Of a stretch of 24,690 nt of DNA, positions 13,157-21,771 are shown piece after piece. The number at the start of each line of letters is the position of its first letter. The first letter of the stretch is position 1. The stretch is from an uncultured Erwinia sp. GTDB taxonomy: Bacteria > Pseudomonadota > Gammaproteobacteria > Enterobacterales > Enterobacteriaceae. Under the pieces are notes generated by a model. That model saw only the letters and a program-made list of their open reading frames with translations. It ran no database searches and was not told the DNA's origin. The stretch covers positions 1-24,690 of the forward strand of contig CAMIKG010000066.1 of NCBI GenBank assembly GCA_946221915.1, given 5' to 3'. The position numbers and the translations under genes are program-made.

Positions 13157-15108
13157 TGCCGGAGCTGGGAAGTTTTCTGCTCTGCCTGGCGCTGGCGCTG
13201 TCACTGCTGCTGAGCATCTATCCGCTGTGGGGCGCTGCGCGTCAGGATGCCCGGCTGATGGCGCTGGCGCGGCCGCTGAGTTATGGCCTGTTTGCCTGTA
13301 TCGCCGCCGCGTTTGCCGTGCTGGTGCATGCCTTTGTCGTCAATGATTTCAGCGTCGCCTACGTGGCGACCAACTCCAATACGCTGCTGCCGGTTTATTA
13401 CCGCGTCGCCGCCACCTGGGGCGCGCATGAGGGGTCGTTGCTGCTGTGGGTATTGCTGCTGAGCTGCTGGACGCTGGCCGTAGCGCTGCTGAGCCGCGCG
13501 ATGCCGCTGGATGCCATTGCCCGCGTGCTGGCGGTGCTGGGCATGATTAACTTCGGCTTTTTGCTGTTTATCACCCTGACGTCCAATCCGTTTACCCGCA
13601 CGCTGCCGGATATCCCGATTGATGGCAGCGATCTGAATCCGATGCTGCAGGATATCGGCCTGATCTTCCATCCGCCGTTGCTGTATATGGGCTACGTCGG
13701 CTTCTCGGTGGCGTTTGCCTTTGCCATCGCCTCACTGATGGCCGGGCGGCTCGATACCGCCTGGGCGCGCTGGTCGCGACCGTGGACCACGGCGGCCTGG
13801 GTATTCCTGACCATCGGTATCGTACTTGGCTCTGCCTGGGCCTATTACGAACTGGGCTGGGGCGGCTGGTGGTTTTGGGACCCGGTAGAGAACGCCTCCT
13901 TTATGCCGTGGCTGGCGGGCACCGCGCTGATCCACTCGCTGGCAGTGACCGAGAAGCGCGGCGCGTTTAAAGCCTGGACGGTGCTGCTGGCGATTGCCGC
14001 CTTTTCTCTCAGCCTGCTGGGGACTTTTCTGGTGCGCTCCGGCGTGCTGGTGTCGGTACATGCGTTTGCCTCCGATCCGGCGCGCGGCATGTTTATTCTC
14101 GCGTTCCTTGTGATTGTCATCGGCGGCTCGCTGCTGCTGTATGCGCTGAAGGGCGGACGGGTGCGCAGCCGGGTACAGAATGAACTCTGGTCGCGCGAAT
14201 CCTTTTTGCTGGGCAACAATGTGCTGCTGATTGCCGCCATGCTGGTGGTACTGCTCGGGACGCTGTTGCCGCTGGTGCATAAGCAGCTGGGGCTCGGCAG
14301 TATCTCGGTCGGCGAACCCTTCTTTAATACCATGTTCAGCTGGCTGATGGCGCCGATGGCGCTGATGCTCGGCATCGGTCCGCTGGTGCGCTGGCGGCGT
14401 GATGAGCCGCAGAAGTTATGGAAACGGCTGGCGCTGGCGCTGGTTGCCACGCTGGCGCTGTCCATTCTGCTGCCATGGCTGATGCAGGACCGTATTGCCG
14501 CGATGACGGTGGTCGGGCTGATGATGGCGCTGTGGGTGATCCTGCTGACGCTGATGGAGCTGCATGAACGCGCCACTCATCGCCATTCGCTGTGGCGTGG
14601 CCTGCGCCATCTGTCGCGCAGCCACTGGGGCATGGTGCTGGGGCATCTGGGCGTGGCGGTAACCGTTATCGGCATCGCCTTCAGCCAGAACTATAGCGTT
14701 GAGCGCGATGTGCGGATGCGCGCTGGCGACAGCGTCGATATCCATCGCTATCACTTTGTCTTCCGCGAAGTGCGCGATCTGCACGGTGCCAACTACAGCG
14801 GCGCGGTGGCGCTGATTGATGTCTCGCGCGACGGCCATCACGAAGCGACGCTGCACGCCGAAAAGCGTTTTTACAGCGTCACGCGTTCGGTGATGACCGA
14901 AGCGGCGATTGACGGCGGCCTGACCCGCGATCTCTACGCTGCGCTGGGCGAGGAGCTGGACGACAATTCCTGGGCGGTGCGCATTTATTACAAACCGTTT
15001 GTACGCTGGATTTGGTTTGGCGGCGTGTTTATGGCGCTGGGCGGGTTGCTGTGCCTGCTGGACCCGCGCTACCGCTCGCGCAAGAAAGTACCGGCGGAGG
15101 CCGTATGA
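13153..15108 (+). CDS. ccmF: CcmF, cytochrome c heme lyase membrane subunit
   Basis: The 651-residue multi-spanning protein joins heme from CcmE to reduced apocytochrome c. The WWD domain is WGGWWFWDPVENASFMPW (about residues 236-253). Histidines at 173 (IFHPP), 261 (IHSLAV) and 303 (SVHAF) coincide with heme-ligand or essential histidines of the E. coli protein. The C-terminal periplasmic region (FSQNYSVERDVRM, then MTEAAIDGGLTRDLY) is typical. It starts within the ccmE stop (ATGA), with a second ATG directly after; its stop overlaps ccmG. Confidence 0.97.
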   Translation: MMPELGSFLLCLALALSLLLSIYPLWGAARQDARLMALARPLSYGLFACIAAAFAVLVHAFVVNDFSVAYVATNSNTLLPVYYRVAATWGAHEGSLLLWVLLLSCWTLAVALLSRAMPLDAIARVLAVLGMINFGFLLFITLTSNPFTRTLPDIPIDGSDLNPMLQDIGLIFHPPLLYMGYVGFSVAFAFAIASLMAGRLDTAWARWSRPWTTAAWVFLTIGIVLGSAWAYYELGWGGWWFWDPVENASFMPWLAGTALIHSLAVTEKRGAFKAWTVLLAIAAFSLSLLGTFLVRSGVLVSVHAFASDPARGMFILAFLVIVIGGSLLLYALKGGRVRSRVQNELWSRESFLLGNNVLLIAAMLVVLLGTLLPLVHKQLGLGSISVGEPFFNTMFSWLMAPMALMLGIGPLVRWRRDEPQKLWKRLALALVATLALSILLPWLMQDRIAAMTVVGLMMALWVILLTLMELHERATHRHSLWRGLRHLSRSHWGMVLGHLGVAVTVIGIAFSQNYSVERDVRMRAGDSVDIHRYHFVFREVRDLHGANYSGAVALIDVSRDGHHEATLHAEKRFYSVTRSVMTEAAIDGGLTRDLYAALGEELDDNSWAVRIYYKPFVRWIWFGGVFMALGGLLCLLDPRYRSRKKVPAEAV

Positions 15109-15662
15109 ACAAGAAAATTCTCTTTATCCCACTGGTGCTGTTTCTGCTGCTGGCGGCGGCATTGCTGTATCAGCTGACGCGTAACGCCGATGGCGATGAC
15201 CCGACGCGGCTGGAATCGGCGCTGATTGGCAAGCCGGTGCCGGTGTTCAAACTGGAGTCGCTGGAGAGTCCGGGGAAAACCTTTGACCAGGCGGTGCTGC
15301 ACAACGGCCAGCCGCTGCTGCTGAATGTCTGGGCGACCTGGTGCCCGACCTGTCGCGCCGAGCATCAGTATCTCAACACGCTGGCGCAGCAGGGCATCCG
15401 CGTGGTGGGGCTGAACTATAAAGACAACCGGCAAAAAGCGGTCAACTGGCTGAATACGCTGGGTAACCCCTATGCGCTGAGCCTGTATGACGGCAACGGC
15501 ATGCTCGGTCTGGATCTGGGTGTGTATGGCGCGCCGGAGACGTTTCTGATCGACGGACAGGGCATTATCCGTTACCGCCACGCCGGTGATTTGAATGAAC
15601 GCGTCTGGCAGCAGGAAGTAAAACCGCTGTGGGATAAATATCGCCAGGAGGCAGGTTCATGA
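15105..15662 (+). CDS. ccmG: CcmG/DsbE, periplasmic thioredoxin-like reductase
   Basis: The 185-residue product, the E. coli length, has an N-terminal membrane anchor (residues 5-23) and a thioredoxin fold with the redox motif WCPTC (Cys80, Cys83) and the GAPET cis-proline loop. It receives electrons from DsbD and keeps apocytochrome cysteines and CcmH reduced. The start ATG overlaps the ccmF stop, so longer upstream starts are rejected. Its stop overlaps ccmH. Confidence 0.96.
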   Translation: MNKKILFIPLVLFLLLAAALLYQLTRNADGDDPTRLESALIGKPVPVFKLESLESPGKTFDQAVLHNGQPLLLNVWATWCPTCRAEHQYLNTLAQQGIRVVGLNYKDNRQKAVNWLNTLGNPYALSLYDGNGMLGLDLGVYGAPETFLIDGQGIIRYRHAGDLNERVWQQEVKPLWDKYRQEAGS

Positions 15663-16114
15663 AAACGCTGATCGCCTTACTGGCGGCACTGCTGACCTTC
15701 AGCGCCTGCGCCGCCATTGACACGCTGCAGTTTGCTTCCGAACAGCAGGAGCAGCAATACCGTCATCTCACCGAATCGCTGCGCTGCCCGAAATGCCAGA
15801 ACAACAGCATTGCCGATTCCAATGCGATGATCGCCGCCGATATGCGGATGAAGGTCTACCAGCTGACCCGCGAAGGACAAAGCCCGCAGCAGATCACCGA
15901 TTATATGGTGGCGCGCTACGGTAATTTTGTCACCTATCAGCCGCCGCTGACCGCCTCCACGCTGATCCTGTGGGCCGGTCCCGCGCTGTTTGTGCTGCTG
16001 GGGGCGCTGGTGATTTTTGCCCGCAGCAGAAAACGCCCGACAGCTTCGGTACTCGATGAGGCGGAGCAACAGCGGCTGGCGGCGCTGCTGCAACAGGACA
16101 GGAAGTCATCATGA
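15659..16114 (+). CDS. ccmH: CcmH (short form), apocytochrome thiol oxidoreductase
   Basis: The 151-residue product has a signal peptide with likely cleavage after SACA, the redox motif LRCPKCQNN (Cys43, Cys46), and one C-terminal membrane helix (about 101-121) with a short cytoplasmic tail. With CcmG it reduces the CXXCH cysteines of apocytochrome c and forms the ligation complex with CcmF. E. coli CcmH is a fusion of this domain to a CcmI-like TPR domain; here the gene ends at 16114 and the TPR part is separate. Overlaps both neighbours by 4 bases. Confidence 0.94.
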   Translation: MKTLIALLAALLTFSACAAIDTLQFASEQQEQQYRHLTESLRCPKCQNNSIADSNAMIAADMRMKVYQLTREGQSPQQITDYMVARYGNFVTYQPPLTASTLILWAGPALFVLLGALVIFARSRKRPTASVLDEAEQQRLAALLQQDRKSS

Positions 16115-17319
16115 GCGCATTCTGGTTAATTCTTTGCCTGTTACTGGTCGCGGCCAGCACGTTACTGCTGCTGGCGGGACGCCGCAGTCAGCAGAGCAGC
16201 GCGGATGAGCGTGATGCGCTGAATAAAACCTTTTACCAGCAGCGCCTGCAGGAGCTGGAGCAGGACGAAGCGCAGGGCGTGGTGGCAGAGCGCGGCGCGA
16301 TGGTGCAGGAACTGCAGCAGACGCTGCTGACCGATATCCCCGACGCCTCAGCCGCCACGCCACGCCGTGTCAGCCGCTGGATGCTGGCGCCCGGCGTACT
16401 GGTGATTGTGTTTCTTTCGCTGGGCGTGTATCTGAAAGTCGGCGGGCTGCCGCAGCTGATGCTGTGGCAGCAGATAAAAAGTCAGTTCCCGGCGCTGCAT
16501 GCGCGGGTAATGGACCCGCAGGCGGCGCCGCTGTCGCTGGACGAACTGGCGCGGCTCGGGCTGGGCTTACGCAGTGAGTTGCAGGACGATCCGCAAAATG
16601 TCAGCCACTGGATGATGCTGGGGCGAATTGGCATGGTGCTGAATAATGTCACTACCGCCAGCCAGGCGTTCCGCCATGCGCTGCAGCTGCAGCCCGATAA
16701 CCGGCAGGCGCGGCTCAGCTATGCCGAGGTGCTGACCCGTTCCGCCGATGTGCAGAACCAGCGCGAAGCCGAAGTGATGTTGCAGGAAATGCTAAAAAGC
16801 GACAGCCATAATTTACAGCTGCTCGGGCTGCTGGCCTTCAATGGCTGGCAGCAACAGCACTATGACAGCGCCATCGCTTACTGGCGGCAGATGCTGGTAT
16901 TACTGCCGCCAGGCGACCCGCAGGTTGCTCAGATCGAACGCAGTATTGCCCAGGCGCAAAGCGCGGCAGGGGAGCAAAATAGCCAGCTGGCGCTGACGGT
17001 TAGCCTGTCAGCCGCGGCAGAAAAAATGTTACCTGCGGGCGGAGTATTGTATATTTCTGTTTCCGACGGCGTAACACCACTGCCGGTAGCGGTGAAAAAA
17101 TTGCCGCTGAGTCATTTTCCTTTATCGCTGACGCTGGATGACAGTAACGCCATGATGCCGCAGCGCCTGCTTTCGGCGCAGCATCAGGTACAGGTTCGGG
17201 TGCGTATCTCGCGCGATGGCAGCGCCACGCCGCAGCCGGGAGACTGGCAGGGGGAGAGCGCGCTGACGCCATTCGACGGTCATCAGCAGCTGAAGGTTGA
17301 GATTAACCAGCAGCGTTGA
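16111..17319 (+). CDS. ccmI: CcmI, TPR apocytochrome c chaperone
   Basis: The 402-residue product has two membrane helices (about 3-22 and 91-109) around a cytoplasmic loop with a coiled-coil or leucine-rich character (YQQRLQELEQDEAQG), and then a periplasmic TPR region (about 157-270, with NVSHWMMLGRIGMVLNN and AFRHALQLQPDN). A C-terminal beta-rich domain follows. CcmI binds the C-terminal helix of apocytochrome c and delivers it to CcmFH. In E. coli the equivalent domain is fused to CcmH. Its ATG overlaps the ccmH stop. It is the last ccm gene; mlaA follows after 32 bases. Confidence 0.9.
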   Translation: MSAFWLILCLLLVAASTLLLLAGRRSQQSSADERDALNKTFYQQRLQELEQDEAQGVVAERGAMVQELQQTLLTDIPDASAATPRRVSRWMLAPGVLVIVFLSLGVYLKVGGLPQLMLWQQIKSQFPALHARVMDPQAAPLSLDELARLGLGLRSELQDDPQNVSHWMMLGRIGMVLNNVTTASQAFRHALQLQPDNRQARLSYAEVLTRSADVQNQREAEVMLQEMLKSDSHNLQLLGLLAFNGWQQQHYDSAIAYWRQMLVLLPPGDPQVAQIERSIAQAQSAAGEQNSQLALTVSLSAAAEKMLPAGGVLYISVSDGVTPLPVAVKKLPLSHFPLSLTLDDSNAMMPQRLLSAQHQVQVRVRISRDGSATPQPGDWQGESALTPFDGHQQLKVEINQQR

Positions 17320-17351
17320 AGCGACAAATTTACCAGTACAGGGAGAACAAC

Positions 17352-18113
17352 ATGAATTTGCGTCTGACGGGGTTGGCACTGGCAAGTGTATTGCTGGTTG
17401 GCTGCGCCAGTTCGAAAAACACGGATGAGCCACAGGGACGTTCCGATCCGCTGGAAGGCTTCAACCGCACCATGTTCAACTTCAACTATAACGTGCTGGA
17501 CCCTTATCTGCTGCGGCCGGTTGCGGTTGGCTGGCGCGACTACGTGCCGCAACCGGCGCGTACCGGGCTGGGCAATTTCCTCGGTAACCTTGATGAACCG
17601 GCGGCGATGGTTAACTCCTTCCTGCGCGGTGACCCTTACCGCGGCATGATCCACTTTAACCGTTTCTTCCTTAATACCCTGCTGGGGATGGGCGGCTTTA
17701 TTGATGTGGCCGGGATGGCGAACCCGAAACTGGCGCGTGAAGAACCACAACGCTTTGGCGGTACGCTGGGATCGTATGGCGTCGGCTATGGCCCGTATGT
17801 GGTGTTACCAGGTTATGGCAGCGCCACGCCGCGTGAAGATATTGGCGACTATGCCGACAACCTCTATCCGGCGCTGAGCTGGCTGACGTTCTGGATGTCT
17901 GCCGGTAAATGGGCGCTGGAAGGCGTTGAGACACGCGCGCAGTTGCTGGATTCCGACTCGATTCTGCGTAACAGCAAAGATCCGTATGCCTTTATGCGCA
18001 ACGCCTACTTCCAGCGTCATGATTTCCTGGCGAATGGCGGCAAGCTGAAACCGGAAGAGAACCCGAACGCATCGGCGATTAAAGATCAGCTTGATGAGAT
18101 TGATGCGGAGTAG
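17352..18113 (+). CDS. mlaA: MlaA (VacJ), outer-membrane lipid asymmetry lipoprotein
   Basis: The 253-residue lipoprotein (251 in E. coli) removes mislocalised phospholipids from the outer leaflet with OmpC/OmpF and passes them to MlaC. The signal ends in the lipobox LVGC (Cys18). The conserved body (DPLEGFNRTMFNFNYNVLDPY, then FNRFFLNTLLGMGGFIDVAGM and TLGSYGVGYGPYVVLPGYGS) is full length. The ATG at 17352 with GGGAGAAC before it is chosen because the signal peptide begins there; an upstream in-frame start would add 12 polar residues. Only 32 bases from ccmI, it may be partly cotranscribed with the ccm operon. Confidence 0.97.
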   Translation: MNLRLTGLALASVLLVGCASSKNTDEPQGRSDPLEGFNRTMFNFNYNVLDPYLLRPVAVGWRDYVPQPARTGLGNFLGNLDEPAAMVNSFLRGDPYRGMIHFNRFFLNTLLGMGGFIDVAGMANPKLAREEPQRFGGTLGSYGVGYGPYVVLPGYGSATPREDIGDYADNLYPALSWLTFWMSAGKWALEGVETRAQLLDSDSILRNSKDPYAFMRNAYFQRHDFLANGGKLKPEENPNASAIKDQLDEIDAE

Positions 18114-18140
18114 GTTATTGCGGGTTGACGCTGCGCAGTA

Positions 18141-18246
18141 ACTGCTCCTTCCCCCGTAAGCGGGGGAAGGCTGGGATGGGGGAGCAAACAACCCGGAGCC
18201 TGTTGCTCCCCCTCCCTAACCCTCCTCCACTCGTGGGGGAGGGGAA
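18141..18246. repeat. GC-rich composite palindromic repeat between mlaA and fadL
   Basis: Three stems follow one another: CCTTCCCCCG-TAAG-CGGGGGAAGG (18147-18170), GGGGGAGCAA/TTGCTCCCCC (18178-18187 and 18203-18212), and CCTCCTCCAC/GTGGGGGAGG with one wobble (about 18221-18242). A related copy of the first stem lies after sixA at 24626-24651. It sits between convergent mlaA and fadL and can act as a bidirectional transcript end or RNA-stabilising element, like REP/BIME sequences. Confidence 0.7.
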
Positions 18247-18267
18247 CACTGCAGAGATCGCTGCAAA

Positions 18268-19554
18268 TCAGAACTTATAGTTGAAGCCGAGGCCATACAG
18301 CCAGGCTTTACCTTCTGACTCAAAGGTGTAAGTGCCTTCCTGCACGGTGACATGCTTGCCGTGCATATAAGAAACACCGGCATCGATAGACGCATCTTCA
18401 TTCAGCGCATAGGACGCGCCGAGGCTCAGCCACAGACGATCCTGGTCAGGAATGGAGATAGAGCGGTTCTCTGCTGGCACCGGGCTGTCATCAAAGGCGA
18501 TACCGCCGCGGAAGGTCCAGCTATCGTCATAGAAGTAAGTGGTACCCAGCGCGATGCGGTAAGCATCTTTGAAGTTCTCTTCTTTCTGGAACAGCGTCTG
18601 TCCCTGCGTACCGGTGGCTCTCAGCTCTTCGAACTGGCTCCAGCTGGTATAGGCCAGGCTGTAGTGTACTGCCCATTGTGGCGCGACTTTATGGTAGCCA
18701 GATACTTCCCACATTTCCGGCAGGTTCAGCGTCAGCGAGCCTGGGATGGTGTTGCCGTCAGTGCCGTATGGCAGCGCAGGGATCAGGCCATTGAATGCAG
18801 ATGGCAGGTTGCTGCGGTAATCGCCGTCGAAGTCGATTTTCACTTCGGAGCGATAAGTAAAGCCGAAGCGGTTTTTGTCATCTACTTCATACAAAATACC
18901 GGCATTCCAGCCATAGCCCCATTCATCACCTTTCAGATGGGCAATTTGGGTACTGGAGTTAATACGTGGGTCGAATAATGACAATTGAGCACTTGATTCA
19001 CCCGCATAACGCTCAATTTTAGCGCGAGCATAGACTGCATCGAAACCGACACCAAAGCTGAAATGTTCATTCAGACGATATGCAGTGCTGAGGTTAAAGT
19101 TAGCCGTTGTCAGATCAGTTTTACCGGCATAAGGGCCGGCGGTATAACTGTCGCTAAACTCAGTTGCCAGACCATAATTGCTGGTCACTGACGCGCCTAC
19201 CCACCATTGATCATTAATCGGCTGCACATAGTGAATATTCGGCACCCACTCGCTCGGCGCAATATTATTTGCACGCAGGCTGTTGCCGGATGAGCTGGTA
19301 CCATCAATATTCACATCAGGATCGATATAAACCGCGCCGATTGAGAACTCAGGACGGTCCATCAGCGCCATGGTTGCCGGGTTACGGCTGGCGGAGGCTG
19401 CGGTATCACCGATTGCGCCTTCGCCTGAATAAGCGCGGCCCAGACCAATCGACGAAAATTCATTGAGCTGAAAGCCCGCTGCGTAAACTTGTGAAGAGAC
19501 GAGCGCCACTGCTGCTGCCACTGCAGACTTTGCGAACAGGTTTTTATGGTTCAT
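18268..19554 (-). CDS. fadL: FadL, long-chain fatty acid outer-membrane transporter
   Basis: The 428-residue product has a signal peptide ending VYA before AGFQLNEFSS, the conserved N-terminal hatch motif with NPA (ASRNPATMALM), and a beta-barrel ending in Phe (LGFNYKF). It transports long-chain fatty acids across the outer membrane and can serve as a phage receptor. The ATG at 19554 is placed 8 bases after GAGG and is preferred over the in-frame GTG two codons upstream. Two FadR-type operators lie at 19640-19680, so it should be repressed by FadR and induced by long-chain acyl-CoA together with fadI-fadJ. Confidence 0.97.
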   Translation of the reverse strand: MNHKNLFAKSAVAAAVALVSSQVYAAGFQLNEFSSIGLGRAYSGEGAIGDTAASASRNPATMALMDRPEFSIGAVYIDPDVNIDGTSSSGNSLRANNIAPSEWVPNIHYVQPINDQWWVGASVTSNYGLATEFSDSYTAGPYAGKTDLTTANFNLSTAYRLNEHFSFGVGFDAVYARAKIERYAGESSAQLSLFDPRINSSTQIAHLKGDEWGYGWNAGILYEVDDKNRFGFTYRSEVKIDFDGDYRSNLPSAFNGLIPALPYGTDGNTIPGSLTLNLPEMWEVSGYHKVAPQWAVHYSLAYTSWSQFEELRATGTQGQTLFQKEENFKDAYRIALGTTYFYDDSWTFRGGIAFDDSPVPAENRSISIPDQDRLWLSLGASYALNEDASIDAGVSYMHGKHVTVQEGTYTFESEGKAWLYGLGFNYKF

Positions 19555-19639
19555 AACCACAACCTCATTATCTGAATTTTATTAAGCTCTGTTACATAGC
19601 GTAACAAGGATCGCGGATTGTAGGGACTGACCGACGGCT

Positions 19640-19656
19640 AACAAATCAGACCAGTG
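19640..19656. promoter_or_regulatory. FadR operator, fadL site A
   Basis: AACAAATCAGACCAGTG matches 13 of 17 positions of the FadR consensus AACTGGTCNGACCAGTT (counting N), with the right half almost perfect. It is about 90 bases before the fadL start codon. Confidence 0.7.
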
Positions 19657-19663
19657 CGCCAAG

Positions 19664-19680
19664 TATAGGTCTGACCTGTG
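19664..19680. promoter_or_regulatory. FadR operator, fadL site B
   Basis: TATAGGTCTGACCTGTG contains the perfect core GGTCTGACC and matches 12 of 17 consensus positions counting N. It lies 7 bases from site A. Two FadR sites are also known before E. coli fadL. Confidence 0.7.
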
Positions 19681-19919
19681 TCTGTGTTGCAATAATGTTT
19701 TTAAAATATTTCCAAAATGATCGCTGAAATAAGATCTGCTTAACAAAATCCACACGATTGAAATTGTAGCTGAGATTCTAAATTGTCCTGGATCAACTTT
19801 GCTGAGGATATTCGCGTGCGGGGAGGGTAAAGCTAGAGTGCTGAATACGGCAGGAGTAAACTATTACGCATTGAATTAATTAGCCTGCCGCATATGCGGC
19901 CTGATTTCAGGAGATCCTT

Positions 19920-20216
19920 ATGACTGATGCCATTAATAAATGTAGCGCCACTGAAACAGCGGCCTGCTGTTGTGTCGATGTCGGCACCATCATGGATAAC
20001 ACCGACTGCACTGCATCATGGAGCCGGGTATTTGGCACGCGTGCGGCAGCAGAAGCGATGCTGGCGACCTTAACCGACAAGGCGCGCGCGGTGGAATCCG
20101 AGCCGTGTGAAATCAAAGCGCGTTTTAGCGAGCAAAATGAAGGCGTGAGCCTTGATGTCGATTTTATTTTCGCCTGCCAGGCGGAAACCCTGATTTTCCA
20201 GCTCGGCCTGCGTTAA
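19920..20216 (+). CDS. yfcZ: YfcZ/YiiS family protein
   Basis: The 98-residue product matches E. coli YfcZ (about 94 residues), a small conserved cytosolic protein of unknown function found between fadL and fadI. It is Cys-rich near the N-terminus (TAACCCVDVGTIMDN) and ends in a beta-strand pattern (VSLDVDFIFACQAETLIFQL). AGGAG lies 8 bases before the ATG. Its constant position among fatty-acid genes suggests, but does not show, a link with that pathway. Confidence 0.92.
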   Translation: MTDAINKCSATETAACCCVDVGTIMDNTDCTASWSRVFGTRAAAEAMLATLTDKARAVESEPCEIKARFSEQNEGVSLDVDFIFACQAETLIFQLGLR

Positions 20217-20223
20217 TTCCTGT

Positions 20224-20247
20224 TTCCCCTGCTCTGTCGCAGGGGAA
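20224..20247 (+). terminator. Hairpin after yfcZ
   Basis: TTCCCCTGC pairs perfectly with GCAGGGGAA around a 6-base loop, 8 bases after the yfcZ stop codon. No T-run follows, so it may end transcription inefficiently or only protect the 3' end of the transcript. Confidence 0.45.
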
Positions 20248-20401
20248 TCGCCCGTCAGACTGTTCTGCCTTGCGGGCCGAATACTGTCGTGCTGACCGGC
20301 TGCGCGACTCTGCCACGCTGTACCTCACCGTCTTAATTCGTGTTTCTACTCTCATTTTTTCTCGCCCGCGCTGGCATGCTGACAACTTTTAGTTAACATT
20401 G

Positions 20402-20418
20402 ATCAGGTCAGACCTCTT
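20402..20418. promoter_or_regulatory. FadR operator before fadI-fadJ
   Basis: ATCAGGTCAGACCTCTT carries the perfect GGTCAGACC core and matches 13 of 17 consensus positions counting N. It lies 43-59 bases before the fadI start codon, well placed to overlap the promoter and repress the operon when acyl-CoA is low. Confidence 0.7.
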
Positions 20419-20460
20419 TAGGCAATGATGCCGCAGGTTTCCGCTGAACAGGTGAAAATA

Positions 20461-21771
20461 ATGAGCAAAGCGCTACCTTTGCTGACGCGTCAGGGCGAAC
20501 GCATCGCGATAACACACGGATTACGCACACCTTTTGCCCGCCAGGCCACTGCGCTGCACGGTATCCCGGCGGTGGAGTTAGGCACTATGGTGGTGAGCGA
20601 ACTGCTGGCGCGCAGCGATATTCCACCGCAGGCCATCGGGCAACTGGTGTTTGGCCAGGTGGTGCAGATGCCTGCCGCCCCCAATATCGCGCGCGAAATT
20701 GTGCTGGCCAGCGGCATGAGCGTGCATACCGATGCGTACAGCGTCAGCCGCGCCTGCGCCACCAGTTTCCAGGCCGTCGCCAATGTGACGGAAAGCCTGC
20801 TGGCAGGCACAATTCAGGCGGGGATTGCCGGAGGTGCGGATTCGTCATCGGTGCTGCCGATTGGCGTCAGTAACAAGCTGGCGCGCGTGCTGGTTGATTT
20901 AAGTAAAGCGCGCACTTTCGGCCAAAAGGCGAAACTGTTCAGCCAGCTGCGTCCACGCGATCTGCTGCCGGTACCGCCTGCCGTGGCGGAGTATTCCACC
21001 GGATTACGCATGGGCGATACCGCCGAGCAGATGGCGAAATCGCACGGCATTACCCGCGAGCAGCAGGATGCGCTGGCGCATCGCTCTCATCAGCGCGCTG
21101 CGAAAGCCTGGGATGAGGGCAAACTGGCGCAGGAAGTGATGACCGCCTTTGTCCCACCGTGGCGCAGCGCCTTCCGGCAGGATAACAACGTCCGCCACGA
21201 CTCGAAGCTGGAGGATTATGCAAAGCTGCGCCCGGCGTTTGACCGCAAGCATGGCAGCGTCACGGCGGCGAACAGCACGCCGCTGACCGATGGTGCCGCG
21301 GCGGTGATCCTGATGACCGAATCGCGCGCGCGTGAGCTTGGCCTCGTCCCGCTGGGCTATCTGCGCAGCTATGCGTTTACCGCCATTGATGTCTGGCAGG
21401 ACATGCTGCTGGGGCCGGCGTATGCCTCGCCGCTGGCGCTGGACCGTGCCGGTATCACCCTCAGCGATCTCACGCTGATTGATATGCATGAAGCCTTCGC
21501 CGCCCAGACGCTGAGTAACCTGCAAAAATTCCGTGATGAGCGCTTTGCCCGCGACGTGCTGCAGCGTCCGCATGCGCTGGGCGAAGTGGATGAAGAGAAA
21601 TTTAATGTGCTCGGCGGTTCGATTGCTTACGGTCATCCGTTTGCCGCTACCGGCGCGCGCATGATTACCCAGACCCTGCATGAACTGAAACGCCGTGGTG
21701 GCGGACTGGGGCTGGTCACCGCCTGCGCGGCGGGCGGGCTGGGCGCGGCAATGGTTCTGGAGGCCGAATAA
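20461..21771 (+). CDS. fadI: FadI, 3-ketoacyl-CoA thiolase
   Basis: The 436-residue product, identical in length to E. coli FadI, performs the last step of beta-oxidation, thiolytic cleavage of 3-ketoacyl-CoA to acetyl-CoA. Catalytic residues are Cys99 (VSRACATSFQ), His392 (YGHPFAATG) and Cys422 (TACAAGG). The ATG at 20461 with AGGTG upstream is chosen over one 12 codons earlier because it matches the family N-terminus. The stop TAA shares its last base with the fadJ ATG, consistent with a coupled alpha2beta2-type FadIJ complex used especially under anaerobic conditions. Confidence 0.97.
   Translation: MSKALPLLTRQGERIAITHGLRTPFARQATALHGIPAVELGTMVVSELLARSDIPPQAIGQLVFGQVVQMPAAPNIAREIVLASGMSVHTDAYSVSRACATSFQAVANVTESLLAGTIQAGIAGGADSSSVLPIGVSNKLARVLVDLSKARTFGQKAKLFSQLRPRDLLPVPPAVAEYSTGLRMGDTAEQMAKSHGITREQQDALAHRSHQRAAKAWDEGKLAQEVMTAFVPPWRSAFRQDNNVRHDSKLEDYAKLRPAFDRKHGSVTAANSTPLTDGAAAVILMTESRARELGLVPLGYLRSYAFTAIDVWQDMLLGPAYASPLALDRAGITLSDLTLIDMHEAFAAQTLSNLQKFRDERFARDVLQRPHALGEVDEEKFNVLGGSIAYGHPFAATGARMITQTLHELKRRGGGLGLVTACAAGGLGAAMVLEAE

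Larger units (their letters stand above)
19561..19919. promoter_or_regulatory. fadL/yfcZ divergent regulatory region
   Basis: This 359-base gene-free gap serves both directions. Toward fadL it holds a TGTTAC-N5-GTAACA inverted repeat (19590-19606) 36-52 bases before the start codon, and the two FadR-like sites listed separately. Fad L expression is reported to respond to OmpR in E. coli, and the TGTTAC half-sites might be relevant, but this is speculative. Toward yfcZ it holds a perfect 14-bp palindrome, GCCGCATATGCGGC (19887-19900), just ahead of the ribosome-binding site. Confidence 0.5.

Noticed and set aside
13201..14856. Several long minus-strand frames opposite ccmF
   Set aside because: They are antisense shadows typical of GC-rich coding DNA; ccmF is complete with all motifs.
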